The position numbers were made by a program, and so were the translations under genes. A DNA stretch of 64,000 bases from Roseivirga sp. BDSF3-8 (GTDB taxonomy: Bacteria > Bacteroidota > Bacteroidia > Cytophagales > Cyclobacteriaceae), in assembly GCF_041449215.1 (NCBI RefSeq), contig NZ_JBGNFV010000001.1:4419001-4483000 (forward strand). Reading direction: 5' to 3'. Shown piece after piece: positions 1 through 8,170 of the stretch (positions are counted from its first letter, which is position 1; each line of letters opens with the position of its first letter). The notes beneath the pieces are model-generated. The model was not told where the DNA came from. It did not search any database and worked only from the letters and a program-made list of their open reading frames with translations.

Positions 1-545
1 ACGGAGATACTGTAGCTGTGCCTTTGCCAGAAGTGCAGACAAATGGGAGCTCTAATCTCAGGTATGTTTCATCAGGTGAAGGACATAGCCTTGACATTAC
101 AATCCTGAGGGACTCATGTGACCTGTCGGAAGGAAGTGAACCTTTTACAGTAGAGGTTATAGTAGATAATGAAAAAACCTACAGAGGCTGTGGTACATAT
201 GTGTATGACGAGGCTATAACAGGCAAATGGCAGATGGATAAGGTTAATGGTGAAACTCTGAAGCTCACTGAAGCGGAGAATAAGCCAGTAATTGTGATAG
301 GGGAGTGGGGAATGAATATTTCAGGTAATACGGGATGTAACTCTTTTAATGGTATGCTGTGGGTTGAAGGAGACAGACTCCGGGTTAATGATATATCACT
401 AACACGCAAAGCCTGTCCTGGAGATATGGAGTCTCTCTTTCTGGATATGATGGAGAGCCGTCCGACTTTTACTCTGGAAGATGGCAGACTGACTCTTACC
501 GGGGAGGACCAAATCTTCGAACTCACTAAATATGAAAACCCTTAA
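1..545 (+). CDS. META/HslJ-domain protein, 5' end outside window
   Basis: The frame is open from base 3 with no start needed before the window edge, so the gene is probably truncated; a GTG at 18 is the first start-like codon inside. The last ~110 residues look like a META (HslJ-type) domain: GKWQMDKVNG opening, then ISGNTGCNSFNG and a late LTLTG strand, the usual order in this small beta-rich domain. META domains occur in cell-envelope and stress proteins (E. coli HslJ is linked to novobiocin resistance), but no reaction is known. The stop overlaps the 3' end of the convergent VTT gene by 4 bp. Any signal peptide or lipobox would lie upstream of the window. Confidence 0.75.
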   Translation, partial: GDTVAVPLPEVQTNGSSNLRYVSSGEGHSLDITILRDSCDLSEGSEPFTVEVIVDNEKTYRGCGTYVYDEAITGKWQMDKVNGETLKLTEAENKPVIVIGEWGMNISGNTGCNSFNGMLWVEGDRLRVNDISLTRKACPGDMESLFLDMMESRPTFTLEDGRLTLTGEDQIFELTKYENP

Positions 546-1288
546 TCTGACTGCTGCTGCTTCAGTTTTTTCTGCTTCTTTCTATCCCAGATGACATAGA
601 CTATGAAGAGGACTAGACTGACGGCTGACGCCCAGATAAGAAATTGCTGGAGCTTATCAGCAGATTCACCAAAAATGGCAATCAATACCGATAGCGGGAT
701 AATTCCCGCCAGGGTAGCCATCATAAAACTGATGTATCTCATACTACCAAGTCCGGCTACGAAGCTTATGGCATCATTGCTCAGCATTGGTGCCAGTCTG
801 AATAAGAATACCGCCTTGGTGCCATATTCATCCAGATATAATTCGAGCTTTCTCTCCGTTTTTCTACCTATCAGTTTAGCGATAAACAGGTCACTGAAGT
901 ACTTACCTATTATATAGCCTATAGTAGAAGCTACGGCTACGGCCGTAATGCTTATGACCGCGCCCCAGAATGGTCCATACGCAAGTACGCTGACGACCAT
1001 TAGCCCCCAGCTGGGTAATACAAACAGAAACATCTGAAGTATCATCACTAATATGATGAAAATAGGACCCCAATAACCAAACTGGGCCACCCAGGACTCT
1101 ATTTTATCCCGATCACCACTGGTTAGTGTAGACCATGCGGTATCAATAAATTCTTTATATGATGAGAAAATAAAATAACTACCTATAAGAGCAGCAATTA
1201 TGGCAAGTGATATATATAGGGGGATTTTACTTTGCTTGGTGTCATCGTCCGGGGTATTATTCTTACGGCTGTCCTTCTTGTCACTCAT
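542..1288 (-). CDS. TVP38/TMEM64 (VTT domain) membrane protein
   Basis: A 248-residue integral membrane protein with a charged N-terminal tail (residues 1-21), a first membrane segment at about 22-42, then several hydrophobic segments from about 70 on, and a basic C-terminal tail rich in K and Q. The signature FLFRLAPMLSNDAISFVAG (about 161-179) is characteristic of the VTT/SNARE-associated family that includes DedA, TVP38 and TMEM64. Family members are thought to move lipids between membrane leaflets; the substrate here cannot be read from sequence. It sits alone between convergent and co-directional neighbours with no obvious operon. Confidence 0.85.
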   Translation of the reverse strand: MSDKKDSRKNNTPDDDTKQSKIPLYISLAIIAALIGSYFIFSSYKEFIDTAWSTLTSGDRDKIESWVAQFGYWGPIFIILVMILQMFLFVLPSWGLMVVSVLAYGPFWGAVISITAVAVASTIGYIIGKYFSDLFIAKLIGRKTERKLELYLDEYGTKAVFLFRLAPMLSNDAISFVAGLGSMRYISFMMATLAGIIPLSVLIAIFGESADKLQQFLIWASAVSLVLFIVYVIWDRKKQKKLKQQQSD

Positions 1289-1467
1289 TAACTACTGTAG
1301 ATTTAAAAACCAGGCTAACAAATATATACCTGTTGTTTATGAACTAGCCAGAAGCAAAAAAGTCACGGGTGTAAGAAAATTATGATATTTTTTATTACCT
1401 TCACAATGAAAGTCAGGTATGCCAATGCCTGCTTTCACGTAATGCTACATTACTTTGCTATAAAACC

Positions 1468-1499
1468 AAAAAGGGACTCGTATCAGAATCCCTTTTTTT
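1468..1499 (-). terminator. Intrinsic terminator of the CAT-type gene
   Basis: Read on the minus strand, GGGATTC-TGATAC-GAGTCCC forms a 7-bp stem (one G-T pair) flanked by A and T runs. It directly abuts and overlaps the stop codon of the acetyltransferase-type gene. The A/T flanks on both sides would also allow some activity on the other strand. Confidence 0.75.
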
Positions 1500-2118
1500 A
1501 TACATCTAGCTTTTCCTGAAAGAGATCCACCAACTGCCCAAGGTGTATGCCGTCTACTAATGCATGATGCACATGTACGGAGAAGGGTATGGTTTTTTTG
1601 TTTCCAGTTTCCGTCAACTTCCCTACAGAAATTTTAGGGATGGAATCGCTGGATCCAAATTTTCGGGCATGAGATAAACTGGTGAAATCCAGCCAGGGCA
1701 ATGCCGAGAAGTGAATTACTCCTTCAGAGGATTTATCCGGAAATAAAGATGACGATTCACGTACCTTTTTTATCTCCTCTTTTGCCAAGTGGCTAAATCT
1801 TTCAAGATCAGCATCATAAGTTATATAGCTATACCCAAAGGTGCCATTTGGTCTGTCTACTGTGGCTGATACATCGATGCGGTCAAATAGATAGGGATCC
1901 CCATCAATGATGCGTACTTTAAGTGCTTCAATTTCATTGATGGAGCTTAATAAGGCATGTAGGTAGTATAAGTAAAATGACAGGTGCCTGGTTTTAGCTT
2001 GTTTATAAGCTTGGGTGCAGTCCACTTTGACAGTTAACCCATACAGGGGCTCTTCGAATAGGCTAAAAAACTCAAAATGCTCTTTCCTGTACCAGTTCCT
2101 AAGGTCAATTTTTTTCAT
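1498..2118 (-). CDS. cat: Chloramphenicol O-acetyltransferase family protein
   Basis: Member of the CAT trimeric acyltransferase family, which transfers acetyl from acetyl-CoA to the 3-hydroxyl of chloramphenicol. The family opening IDLRNWYRKEHFEFF is present, as is the catalytic signature HHALVDG near the C terminus (about residues 184-190 from this start), holding the active-site histidine and the structural Asp. The frame extends nine codons further to a TTG at 2145, but the ATG at 2118 gives the N terminus expected for the family and a length of 206 residues, close to the usual 210-220. Chromosomal CAT-like proteins in Bacteroidota are not all resistance enzymes, so the acceptor substrate is uncertain. 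No mobile element is adjacent. Confidence 0.85.
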   Translation of the reverse strand: MKKIDLRNWYRKEHFEFFSLFEEPLYGLTVKVDCTQAYKQAKTRHLSFYLYYLHALLSSINEIEALKVRIIDGDPYLFDRIDVSATVDRPNGTFGYSYITYDADLERFSHLAKEEIKKVRESSSLFPDKSSEGVIHFSALPWLDFTSLSHARKFGSSDSIPKISVGKLTETGNKKTIPFSVHVHHALVDGIHLGQLVDLFQEKLDV

Positions 2119-2262
2119 TTTTTTCTGAATACGGTAAATGCTCAAAATTAGTGCCTAATTAGCATTAAAGGGAGGAGGGCTATGAAAACTATAAGGAAAA
2201 ATTGAGGTAGGAGGTAACCTGACGGCGATCAGTTCCGTTTCTATAATAAAAAAGACCCAATT

Positions 2263-2853
2263 ATGCAAATGAAATGCCTGATAGCTACAATCATTTTTAT
2301 GGTTCTCGTTATCGCCGGAGGGTATATAATTGATATGTCTCCTGAAGATGATAAGGCAACTATGAAAGCTTCTGTAGCAGGGAATGATAGCGCAGATATG
2401 AACTTTCCTATTCAATTCAGCGAAAGCGAATGGAAGGAAAGGCTTAGTGATAAAGAATTTGAAGTACTTCGTAAGGCTGGTACAGAACGCGCTTTCTCAA
2501 GCCCTCTTAATGATAATAAGAAAAAAGGTATTTACTACTCAGCTGCTACCGGACAGCCTATATTTAGTTCAGAGCATAAGTTTGATAGCGGAACAGGCTG
2601 GCCCAGTTTTTTCAAGCCTATCAGCAATGAGGCAATTGTATTAGTGGAAGATAACAGCTACGGCATGACTCGTACTGAGGTCTTGGATAGTAGCAGCGGC
2701 TCTCACCTTGGGCATGTGTTTAACGATGGTCCTGAACCTACTGGCAAAAGATACTGTCTGAATGGAGTAGCATTGATTTTTGTTGAAGAAGGTGCCACTC
2801 CGCCGCAACTTGTCAAGGACTATTTACGTAAATATGGAAAGAACGCACAATGA
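2263..2853 (+). CDS. msrB: Peptide-methionine (R)-S-oxide reductase, membrane-anchored
   Basis: MsrB reduces methionine-R-sulfoxide in proteins. The SelR domain covers about residues 50-185: SSEHKFDSGTGWPSF, then HLGHVFNDGPEPTGKRYCLNG with the catalytic Cys165 and the two conserved His (148, 151). The CxxC pair that binds zinc in many MsrBs is replaced at 91-97 by YYSAATG, so this is the zinc-free form. Residues 1-22 (MQMKCLIATI and a hydrophobic run) form an uncleaved anchor or signal peptide, which puts the enzyme at the periplasmic side where it would repair envelope proteins. It has its own terminator and is divergent from the cat gene across about 145 bp. Confidence 0.92.
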   Translation: MQMKCLIATIIFMVLVIAGGYIIDMSPEDDKATMKASVAGNDSADMNFPIQFSESEWKERLSDKEFEVLRKAGTERAFSSPLNDNKKKGIYYSAATGQPIFSSEHKFDSGTGWPSFFKPISNEAIVLVEDNSYGMTRTEVLDSSSGSHLGHVFNDGPEPTGKRYCLNGVALIFVEEGATPPQLVKDYLRKYGKNAQ

Positions 2854-2885
2854 CGTTTTGATTAAGATAGATTTGGAATAATACT

Positions 2886-2916
2886 AACCCGTAATCTCGT
2901 AGATTACGGGTTTTTT
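2886..2916 (+). terminator. Intrinsic terminator after msrB
   Basis: AACCCGTAATCT-CGT-AGATTACGGGTT is a perfect 12-bp stem with a 3-nt loop followed by a T run. It lies 33 bp after the msrB stop and just before the convergent receptor gene. Confidence 0.9.
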
Positions 2917-2920
2917 GTTA

Positions 2921-5128
2921 TTATACCGCTTGAGTTTGCGCTACATTCATCACTATCACGTATTTGTCAAGTCTATCATCTTCATCGTCTATAAAGGTAG
3001 CATGTCCCTGCAGCCGAATGTTCTCACCCTCTTTATTGATGAAGGTGATTTCACCATCCCATAGATCTTCTCCGTTCATTTCCTTAAGCTTAGTGGTAAA
3101 TGAATCATCGCTGTCAGGAAGTAATGAATTTACAGAAGTGCCCAGTATATCATTTTCAGTCCGCCCAAGTAACTTGCAGAAGTGGTCATTAGCCGTACGA
3201 ATAGTAAGTTTATGGTCCAGCTCCAAAAAGTAGAAGCTATTAATAAACAGTCGGTCTTTATGCTGTAACTCGCGCATGACTTCCTTACTACGTATCTCCG
3301 TAAGCTTCTGCTCTGTTACGTCACGTGAGAATACAGATGCTCCCACTACCTGTCCGTCTACCTTAATAGGGTGAATGCTGTACTCGCGGTAACTGTCCTC
3401 ACCGCTCACGGTACTTCTGATAACAAACTGGAAACGCTCACCGGCTAGGGCCCTGTCATAGTAGGTCTTCCACTCATCGCGAACATCACCCAGGAAGTCG
3501 AGGGCATTTTTCCCTACAGTCATCCCTTCGTAGTTGGTTCCCTTGTAGCGATCAGTCAATACTTTATTGATTACCATGATGCGGTATTCACGATCAATGG
3601 TGACGATAGAATCAGTTGTATTATTAATAAGGGCGCTCAGGTTAGCTTCTTTACGACCTATTTCCTGCTGAGTACGTCGCATTTCTTCCTGAGTAGCCTG
3701 CATTTCTTCCATATTCTGGCGCATTTCCTCTTCCTGTGCGCGAAGTTGCTCGGTCATTTCCTGCGACTCCCTATAGAGCTGACTGGTTTGCTCATTGATC
3801 TTGACTGTGGAAATGGTAGAAGCAATGGTTTCACCAACTTTTTCGGCAAACTCTCTACGATACGGAGGGATTTCCTCAAAGGAAGCAACCTCTACCACGC
3901 CATGTATCTCGCCATTGACCTTGAGGGGAACAATCAGGATACTCCGCGGGCCGCTGTCTCCCAGGCCTGACCGGATTTCGACGTAATTTGCCGGAATCTT
4001 CGTCATATAGATGCTTTCCTGTTCGACAAAAGCCTGACCTACAAGGCCTTGTCCCCGTTTTACGGTTTTAGATATGAATTTTTTCCTATCGTAAGCATAG
4101 GCTGCACGCATCTGTAATACAGGCTCACTTTCTGTTTCAGTGTCAATGACAAAAAATGCACCCTGGTTACCTTCCAGGTATTTGACGAGGTTGGATATGA
4201 CTTCGTCAGCCATTGACTCCAGATTGCTGTTATTTTTACGCAGAATTTCGCTAAAGCGTGCAAGCCCTTCCGTAATCCAGCGGCGCTGGCGCTCATCCTC
4301 AGCAGCCCGTTGCATTTTCTCCCGCATATCCAATAGAGAAGCAGCCAGATGGTTGATCTCACATTCATTACCCTCCAGGCCAGGATAATCAACTTCGAGG
4401 TTTCCATTCCCAATTTCCCGGGTAAAGGAGTCAGCATTCTGCAGTAAAGTGGTCAGGGCATTAATGTCTTCTGCTACTTTTCCCAACTCATTATTTGAGC
4501 CAACCACTATTGTTTCTTCCAACTCCCCCATTGCCACTTTACCACTGGCAGCGGCAAGCCTCTCTGCCGGCAAAATAACATTCCTGCGGATCACCAGGTA
4601 CCAAACGATCAAGGAAAGCAATACAAAGCTGATGCAAATCGCAATAAGAGTATGCTGGAAGCTAATAGCTTTCTGGACTTGCTGTCCTGCTGCTTGGCTT
4701 ACGGCTTTAAACTCCCCGGATAAATTAACAAAATCAGTGTGGGCTTCAGTGTCTATTCCTGCGTTACGAATGTATTTCTGCTGGTAGTTTCCCCAGGCAG
4801 CAATTGCTTTTGCCAAAGAGCCTGCCAGTGCCTCGTCTTCTCTGTATATCTCACGCAAGGAGATAAAGTTCTGATCTATCAGCCTGAGCGTTTCTTTTTT
4901 CTGCGTTTCGCTAATAGCCTCAATGGCAGAGGGATGCAAAAGCTGAAGAGAAAACCTGTTTTCTTTTGCTTTTTCATTCATAGATAGTTCTATGTCAGAA
5001 ACTCCGTAAAAAAATGAGATAGCAAGTGCTATAACGGAGAGGCCTGCAAGTATAAAGAAGAAGGTCAGGAACACGCTGCGTATACCTGTACGTCTAATCT
5101 GGCTGATTATAGTCGCGGAAAGGTCCAT
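2921..5128 (-). CDS. HAMP-GAF-PAS-PAS membrane receptor without output domain
   Basis: A 735-residue receptor-like protein. Membrane segments at about 19-42 and 158-181 enclose a mostly helical periplasmic domain. A HAMP domain follows (about 182-235), a second HAMP-like helix with the linker RRWITEGLARFSEILR (about 283-298), a GAF domain (about 300-445), a coiled coil rich in E and Q with QNMEEMQATQEEM (about 446-500), then two PAS domains (about 505-610 and 615-730). The chain stops after the second PAS: there is no H-box, HATPase, GGDEF, phosphatase or HTH. The inner half is closely related to the proteins encoded at 5810-7510 and 62198-63988. Signals would presumably pass by contact between coiled coils or to an unlinked kinase; that is inference. 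Confidence 0.85.
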   Translation of the reverse strand: MDLSATIISQIRRTGIRSVFLTFFFILAGLSVIALAISFFYGVSDIELSMNEKAKENRFSLQLLHPSAIEAISETQKKETLRLIDQNFISLREIYREDEALAGSLAKAIAAWGNYQQKYIRNAGIDTEAHTDFVNLSGEFKAVSQAAGQQVQKAISFQHTLIAICISFVLLSLIVWYLVIRRNVILPAERLAAASGKVAMGELEETIVVGSNNELGKVAEDINALTTLLQNADSFTREIGNGNLEVDYPGLEGNECEINHLAASLLDMREKMQRAAEDERQRRWITEGLARFSEILRKNNSNLESMADEVISNLVKYLEGNQGAFFVIDTETESEPVLQMRAAYAYDRKKFISKTVKRGQGLVGQAFVEQESIYMTKIPANYVEIRSGLGDSGPRSILIVPLKVNGEIHGVVEVASFEEIPPYRREFAEKVGETIASTISTVKINEQTSQLYRESQEMTEQLRAQEEEMRQNMEEMQATQEEMRRTQQEIGRKEANLSALINNTTDSIVTIDREYRIMVINKVLTDRYKGTNYEGMTVGKNALDFLGDVRDEWKTYYDRALAGERFQFVIRSTVSGEDSYREYSIHPIKVDGQVVGASVFSRDVTEQKLTEIRSKEVMRELQHKDRLFINSFYFLELDHKLTIRTANDHFCKLLGRTENDILGTSVNSLLPDSDDSFTTKLKEMNGEDLWDGEITFINKEGENIRLQGHATFIDDEDDRLDKYVIVMNVAQTQAV
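3696..3727. repeat. 32-bp direct repeat shared by two receptor genes, copy 1
   Basis: This 32-base segment, in the coiled-coil coding part of the first receptor gene, is identical to 6165-6196 in the second. It encodes RQNMEEMQA on the minus strand. DNA identity in an otherwise diverged pair points to a recent shared origin, gene conversion, or strong constraint on this segment. Confidence 0.85.
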
Positions 5129-5182
5129 TTGACGTTGATTTTTGATCGATAATCAATAATTTACCCTGATTTTGACCTTCTG

Positions 5183-5190
5183 CAAAAATA
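5183..5190 (-). promoter_or_regulatory. Candidate -7 element upstream of the GAF-PAS receptor
   Basis: On the minus strand this reads TATTTTTG, an exact match to the Bacteroidota -7 consensus TAnnTTTG, 55-62 bp before the receptor start. No good -33 TTG is visible at the expected distance, so only half of the promoter is supported. Confidence 0.4.
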
Positions 5191-5317
5191 CTAGAGGAAA
5201 GGAATCAGGGAAGCGTCAGCTGGTGAGGTAATGATGAAATGAATAAGAAATTACCGGGACGGTTTTAGTCCCAGAGTATGAGAATATTACATCTGAAAAT
5301 GTAAAAATTTACAGCCA

Positions 5318-5704
5318 TTAATTCTGCTGAAAAACGACCTCATTAGTACGACCCAGGGCATCGAACCCTACCCACAGAGAACGGGGAGAGGCGTCGGAAG
5401 TGGCAGGACAAGCAGGGCCGGCCTCTATATAATATATAAAGTATTTTCGGTTACGGCGGGAGAGCTCATGACGATCTGGCTTTCCCAATACGGATTGTAT
5501 CTCTTTTTGCCCCATTCCCATAAGATCTTCCTTGATGCCGGGTATACTTTCAGAAAGCTCTACACGTTTACCCGAACACCCTCCGGTATCCTCCTTCCAG
5601 GCAGCTTCATCAAATCCTTCAAGGTCCGTTTTGGGTGAGCAAGAGAATATGGTAGTGCCTCCTGCCATCAGCAGTAAGAAAGCAATTAGATCTTTCATTA
5701 GCAT
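5318..5704 (-). CDS. Small lipoprotein, SmpA/BamE-like fold possible
   Basis: From the ATG at 5704 the protein is 128 residues and begins MLMKDLIAFLLLM with a lipobox ending TIFSC, so it is probably a lipoprotein. The frame continues upstream to 5761, but that would put a hydrophobic stretch before the signal peptide and place the start inside a terminator hairpin, so the inner start is preferred. The mature part contains MGQKEIQSVLGKPDR and ends VGFDALGRTNEVVFQQ, a helix-then-strand layout seen in SmpA/BamE-like small outer-membrane lipoproteins, with four cysteines besides the lipidated one or nearly so. I do not recognise a specific family. It lies between two receptor genes on the same strand. 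Confidence 0.7.
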   Translation of the reverse strand: MLMKDLIAFLLLMAGGTTIFSCSPKTDLEGFDEAAWKEDTGGCSGKRVELSESIPGIKEDLMGMGQKEIQSVLGKPDRHELSRRNRKYFIYYIEAGPACPATSDASPRSLWVGFDALGRTNEVVFQQN

Positions 5705-5760
5705 TTTATTTTCCGCTACAATAATAAGGAAAATTTGACCATGCCTGAAGACAAACAGCA

Positions 5761-5783
5761 AAGCCCCGGAAAAACCGGGGCTT
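5761..5783 (-). terminator. Intrinsic terminator after the second receptor gene
   Basis: AAGCCCCGG-AAAAA-CCGGGGCTT is a perfect 9-bp stem with a 5-nt loop, 27 bp downstream of the stop of the receptor gene at 5810 (minus strand). The T run beyond it is short and interrupted. Confidence 0.75.
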
Positions 5784-5809
5784 CTGCTATGTTTTGCTGT
5801 TATTCAGTC

Positions 5810-7510
5810 TTATCCCTTTTCTGTTACCACCTGATGGCCAAGCATCATTACGCGCTTCAGGGTGCCGCTATTATCATTGACGGGCATTGATTCAGCTATC
5901 AATTCAGTGCTTCCGGCTGTAAGGTGAATGTCGGATAGCTGTCCCTGGTTGAGGTCATGCCACTTTTTATTACAGGTAGGAAAAGCCTGATCAAAATGTA
6001 CACCTATCCAGCTTTCTTCCGACCGTGCCGAGAGCTCTGCCATTCGCTTACTCACCTTCTGTATGTATCCGCTATGGTCCAGGTCAATAGTGACAGCCAG
6101 TTCATTTACAGAATGTATAAATTCTTCGTAAGATTGAGACTGACGCTCAAACTCTTCCTGCGTTGCCTGCATTTCTTCCATATTCTGGCGCATTTCTTCT
6201 TCCTGTGCACGCATTTGCTCGGTAAGACTTTGCGATTCCTGCAGAAGTACCTGGGTACGTTCATTAACCCTTACACCTATCAGTGAACTGGCTATGCTGG
6301 TGCCAACCTGAGCCAGAAACTCCCGCTTAAATTCCTGGAACTGTTCAAAGCCGGCTATTTCCAATACGCCTACAACCTTCTCTTCTGACTTTAAAGGCAC
6401 TACTAACAGCGCACGGGGCGATGACTCGCCGAGGCCGGAGGTAATTGTCATGTACCCCTGTGGAATTTCGGTGAGGTAGATCGGCTCTTTCTCCAGCACG
6501 CACTGGCCTGCCAGGCCTTCCCCGGGCTGGAAGGTCTTCGACATGTATTTACGTCTGCTATATGCATAGCACCCTTTCATTTCGAAGTCACTATCTTGCT
6601 CATCGGACTGAGAGATAAACAATGCCCCCTGATTTGCTCCAAGGTATTTTACGAGGTATGCAATGATCTCTGAGCATAGCTCTTCCATGTCATTATCATG
6701 CTTGCGAAGCAATGCCTCTACTTCTGCTATGCCTTGAGAAGACCAGTGCCGCTGGCTTTCTACATCACGTGCTTTTTTCAGACTCTCCCTCATCGACAAC
6801 AAAGATTTGCCAATGGTGTCGTCTTCAGTGGTCTCGTAGTTTGCTTCCAGGTCACCATTGGCAATTTGCCCGGCAAACCTGATATTGTTTTCTGTATTGC
6901 TCACCTGACCTTCGAGTTGGTGAAGCTGCACAGCCTCTTTATAGGTATTTTTCCTAAGCCGCTCAGCCCACCAGCCACAAATAAATACCTGGACTACGAA
7001 TAAGCCGTAGTGAAAGGCAAGGGTACTCATACTTATGTAGTCTAATTGACTGAAGTAAATGGCCGTATTGCCAGTATTCTGCATATAGGCAAATGCGGTA
7101 TGGTGTACGACCACAATCAGTGTCAGGGGGATAAGTACACGATAATCCTGGTACAGGATCATGATCGTAACTATGATGAAAAGCGTAAAATGCATTTCAA
7201 AAAGCCCGTGCATCTGATAAATATATTGCGCCCCGAATATGGCGAACACGCTGGAGGTAACATAGCGGTGTATCGCGCTATCAGCTATAGTGGCCCTGGT
7301 AAGTAAGTAGGCGGCGAGATTTAATCCCCCCACGCCCAGGCCAACTGCCCAGGTATCGTAGTAAAATGATAACAGCACCCCACCTACAAAAAATGCTCCT
7401 ACAAAATAGGCGATAATACTGTCTGCATCTCTGTAAATGGATTTTTTGATCTGGTCTAACGTTTCTTTTGGCAAACGATGTTCGTGAGATTGCATTTTAG
7501 CGTACTCCAT
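5810..7510 (-). CDS. Multi-TM GAF receptor with PAS-like C terminus, no output
   Basis: A 566-residue protein. About five or six membrane segments lie between residues 33 and 185, with the spaced motif HFTLF..YQDYR..HH that recurs in multi-TM input domains of bacterial chemoreceptors and cyclases. A HAMP-like linker (about 195-245) precedes a GAF domain (about 265-410) containing GEGLAGQCVLEKEPIYLTEI, then the coiled coil EEEMRQNMEEMQATQEE (about 425-445) and a divergent PAS-like segment to the end. No catalytic output domain is present. GAF and coiled-coil parts match the receptors at 2921-5128 and 62198-63988. It starts 27 bp after the thioredoxin-like gene, so the two are probably co-transcribed. 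Confidence 0.85.
   Translation of the reverse strand: MEYAKMQSHEHRLPKETLDQIKKSIYRDADSIIAYFVGAFFVGGVLLSFYYDTWAVGLGVGGLNLAAYLLTRATIADSAIHRYVTSSVFAIFGAQYIYQMHGLFEMHFTLFIIVTIMILYQDYRVLIPLTLIVVVHHTAFAYMQNTGNTAIYFSQLDYISMSTLAFHYGLFVVQVFICGWWAERLRKNTYKEAVQLHQLEGQVSNTENNIRFAGQIANGDLEANYETTEDDTIGKSLLSMRESLKKARDVESQRHWSSQGIAEVEALLRKHDNDMEELCSEIIAYLVKYLGANQGALFISQSDEQDSDFEMKGCYAYSRRKYMSKTFQPGEGLAGQCVLEKEPIYLTEIPQGYMTITSGLGESSPRALLVVPLKSEEKVVGVLEIAGFEQFQEFKREFLAQVGTSIASSLIGVRVNERTQVLLQESQSLTEQMRAQEEEMRQNMEEMQATQEEFERQSQSYEEFIHSVNELAVTIDLDHSGYIQKVSKRMAELSARSEESWIGVHFDQAFPTCNKKWHDLNQGQLSDIHLTAGSTELIAESMPVNDNSGTLKRVMMLGHQVVTEKG
6165..6196. repeat. 32-bp direct repeat shared by two receptor genes, copy 2
   Basis: Identical to 3696-3727 (see that entry). 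It lies in the coiled-coil coding part of the second receptor gene, in the same orientation and reading frame. Confidence 0.85.
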
Positions 7511-7537
7511 TGTTTAATATTTTAAAAATCTGACCTC

Positions 7538-8170
7538 TTAAAAGGATAAGTCCCAGAAATCCAGCGCAGTTGCCGGGTTATCTGATGGCAACTGACAACC
7601 ATACGCCCGATAGGCGAGGGGGCCAAAGTAAGGAATGTCCTTACCGGCGATGAGTGAGTCGAGTGCCATTTGCGTATAGTTAGAGCCAGTTACTGTACAG
7701 TATCTGGATTTATTGTAGTTTCCTCGGAAATAGATATGCCCTTCCTTATCCAGAAGCACAGCCTGAGGTGTGGCGTAAACCCCGCATGCTTCGGCAATTT
7801 TACCATCGTGATCAAACAGCGTCGGCACTTGTAAATCATATCCGGCAAAAGCCACCCGGGCGTCTTTTTCTTCCAGATCCTGCAGGACTACTTTGAAGTC
7901 TACCTTGTCTCCGTATGATAATGCAAGCGTTCTGAAATGCTCGAAATTGAATTTGGAACAGGGGCAATGGGGGTTGAAGAAATGGAGAAGAGTCGGTCTA
8001 TCCGTAGAAAGAGCCAATTCTTCAAGGCTCACTTCCTCACCCATATCCAGCGGCTGATAGTGTGCGGGGACTGGGGTAGGTTGTGAATATTTTAGGTCTG
8101 TTTGCCAGAAGATATATCCGATGGCGGAAAATATGCTGACAAGAACAAGGCCTACTATTAATGTTTTCAA
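7538..8170 (-). CDS. Membrane-anchored thioredoxin-fold protein with CPC motif
   Basis: A 210-residue protein with an N-terminal hydrophobic anchor (about 3-22) and a thioredoxin/AhpC-like domain. The redox site is NPHCPCSKF (Cys69, Cys71), a CxC arrangement instead of the usual CxxC, followed by VPTLFDHDG and the cis-proline loop YATPQAVLLD. Such proteins act in the periplasm on thiols or peroxide; the substrate is unknown. The only usable start is TTG at 8170, since an in-frame stop lies eight codons upstream. It is probably the first gene of a two-gene unit with the multi-TM receptor, which hints that the receptor responds to redox conditions (inference). Confidence 0.75.
   Translation of the reverse strand: MKTLIVGLVLVSIFSAIGYIFWQTDLKYSQPTPVPAHYQPLDMGEEVSLEELALSTDRPTLLHFFNPHCPCSKFNFEHFRTLALSYGDKVDFKVVLQDLEEKDARVAFAGYDLQVPTLFDHDGKIAEACGVYATPQAVLLDKEGHIYFRGNYNKSRYCTVTGSNYTQMALDSLIAGKDIPYFGPLAYRAYGCQLPSDNPATALDFWDLSF

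Noticed and set aside
3696..3780. Chemoreceptor methylation sites in the EEMQATQEE coiled coil
   Set aside because: There are Glu/Gln pairs, but the chemoreceptor hairpin tip and the che genes are missing, so the methylation reading has no support.
4060..4437. 125-residue minus-strand ORF inside the first receptor gene
   Set aside because: It is a shifted frame of the receptor gene, with no recognisable domain.
5705..5761. N-terminal extension of the small lipoprotein to 5761
   Set aside because: The extension overlaps a terminator hairpin and would place 19 residues before the signal peptide.
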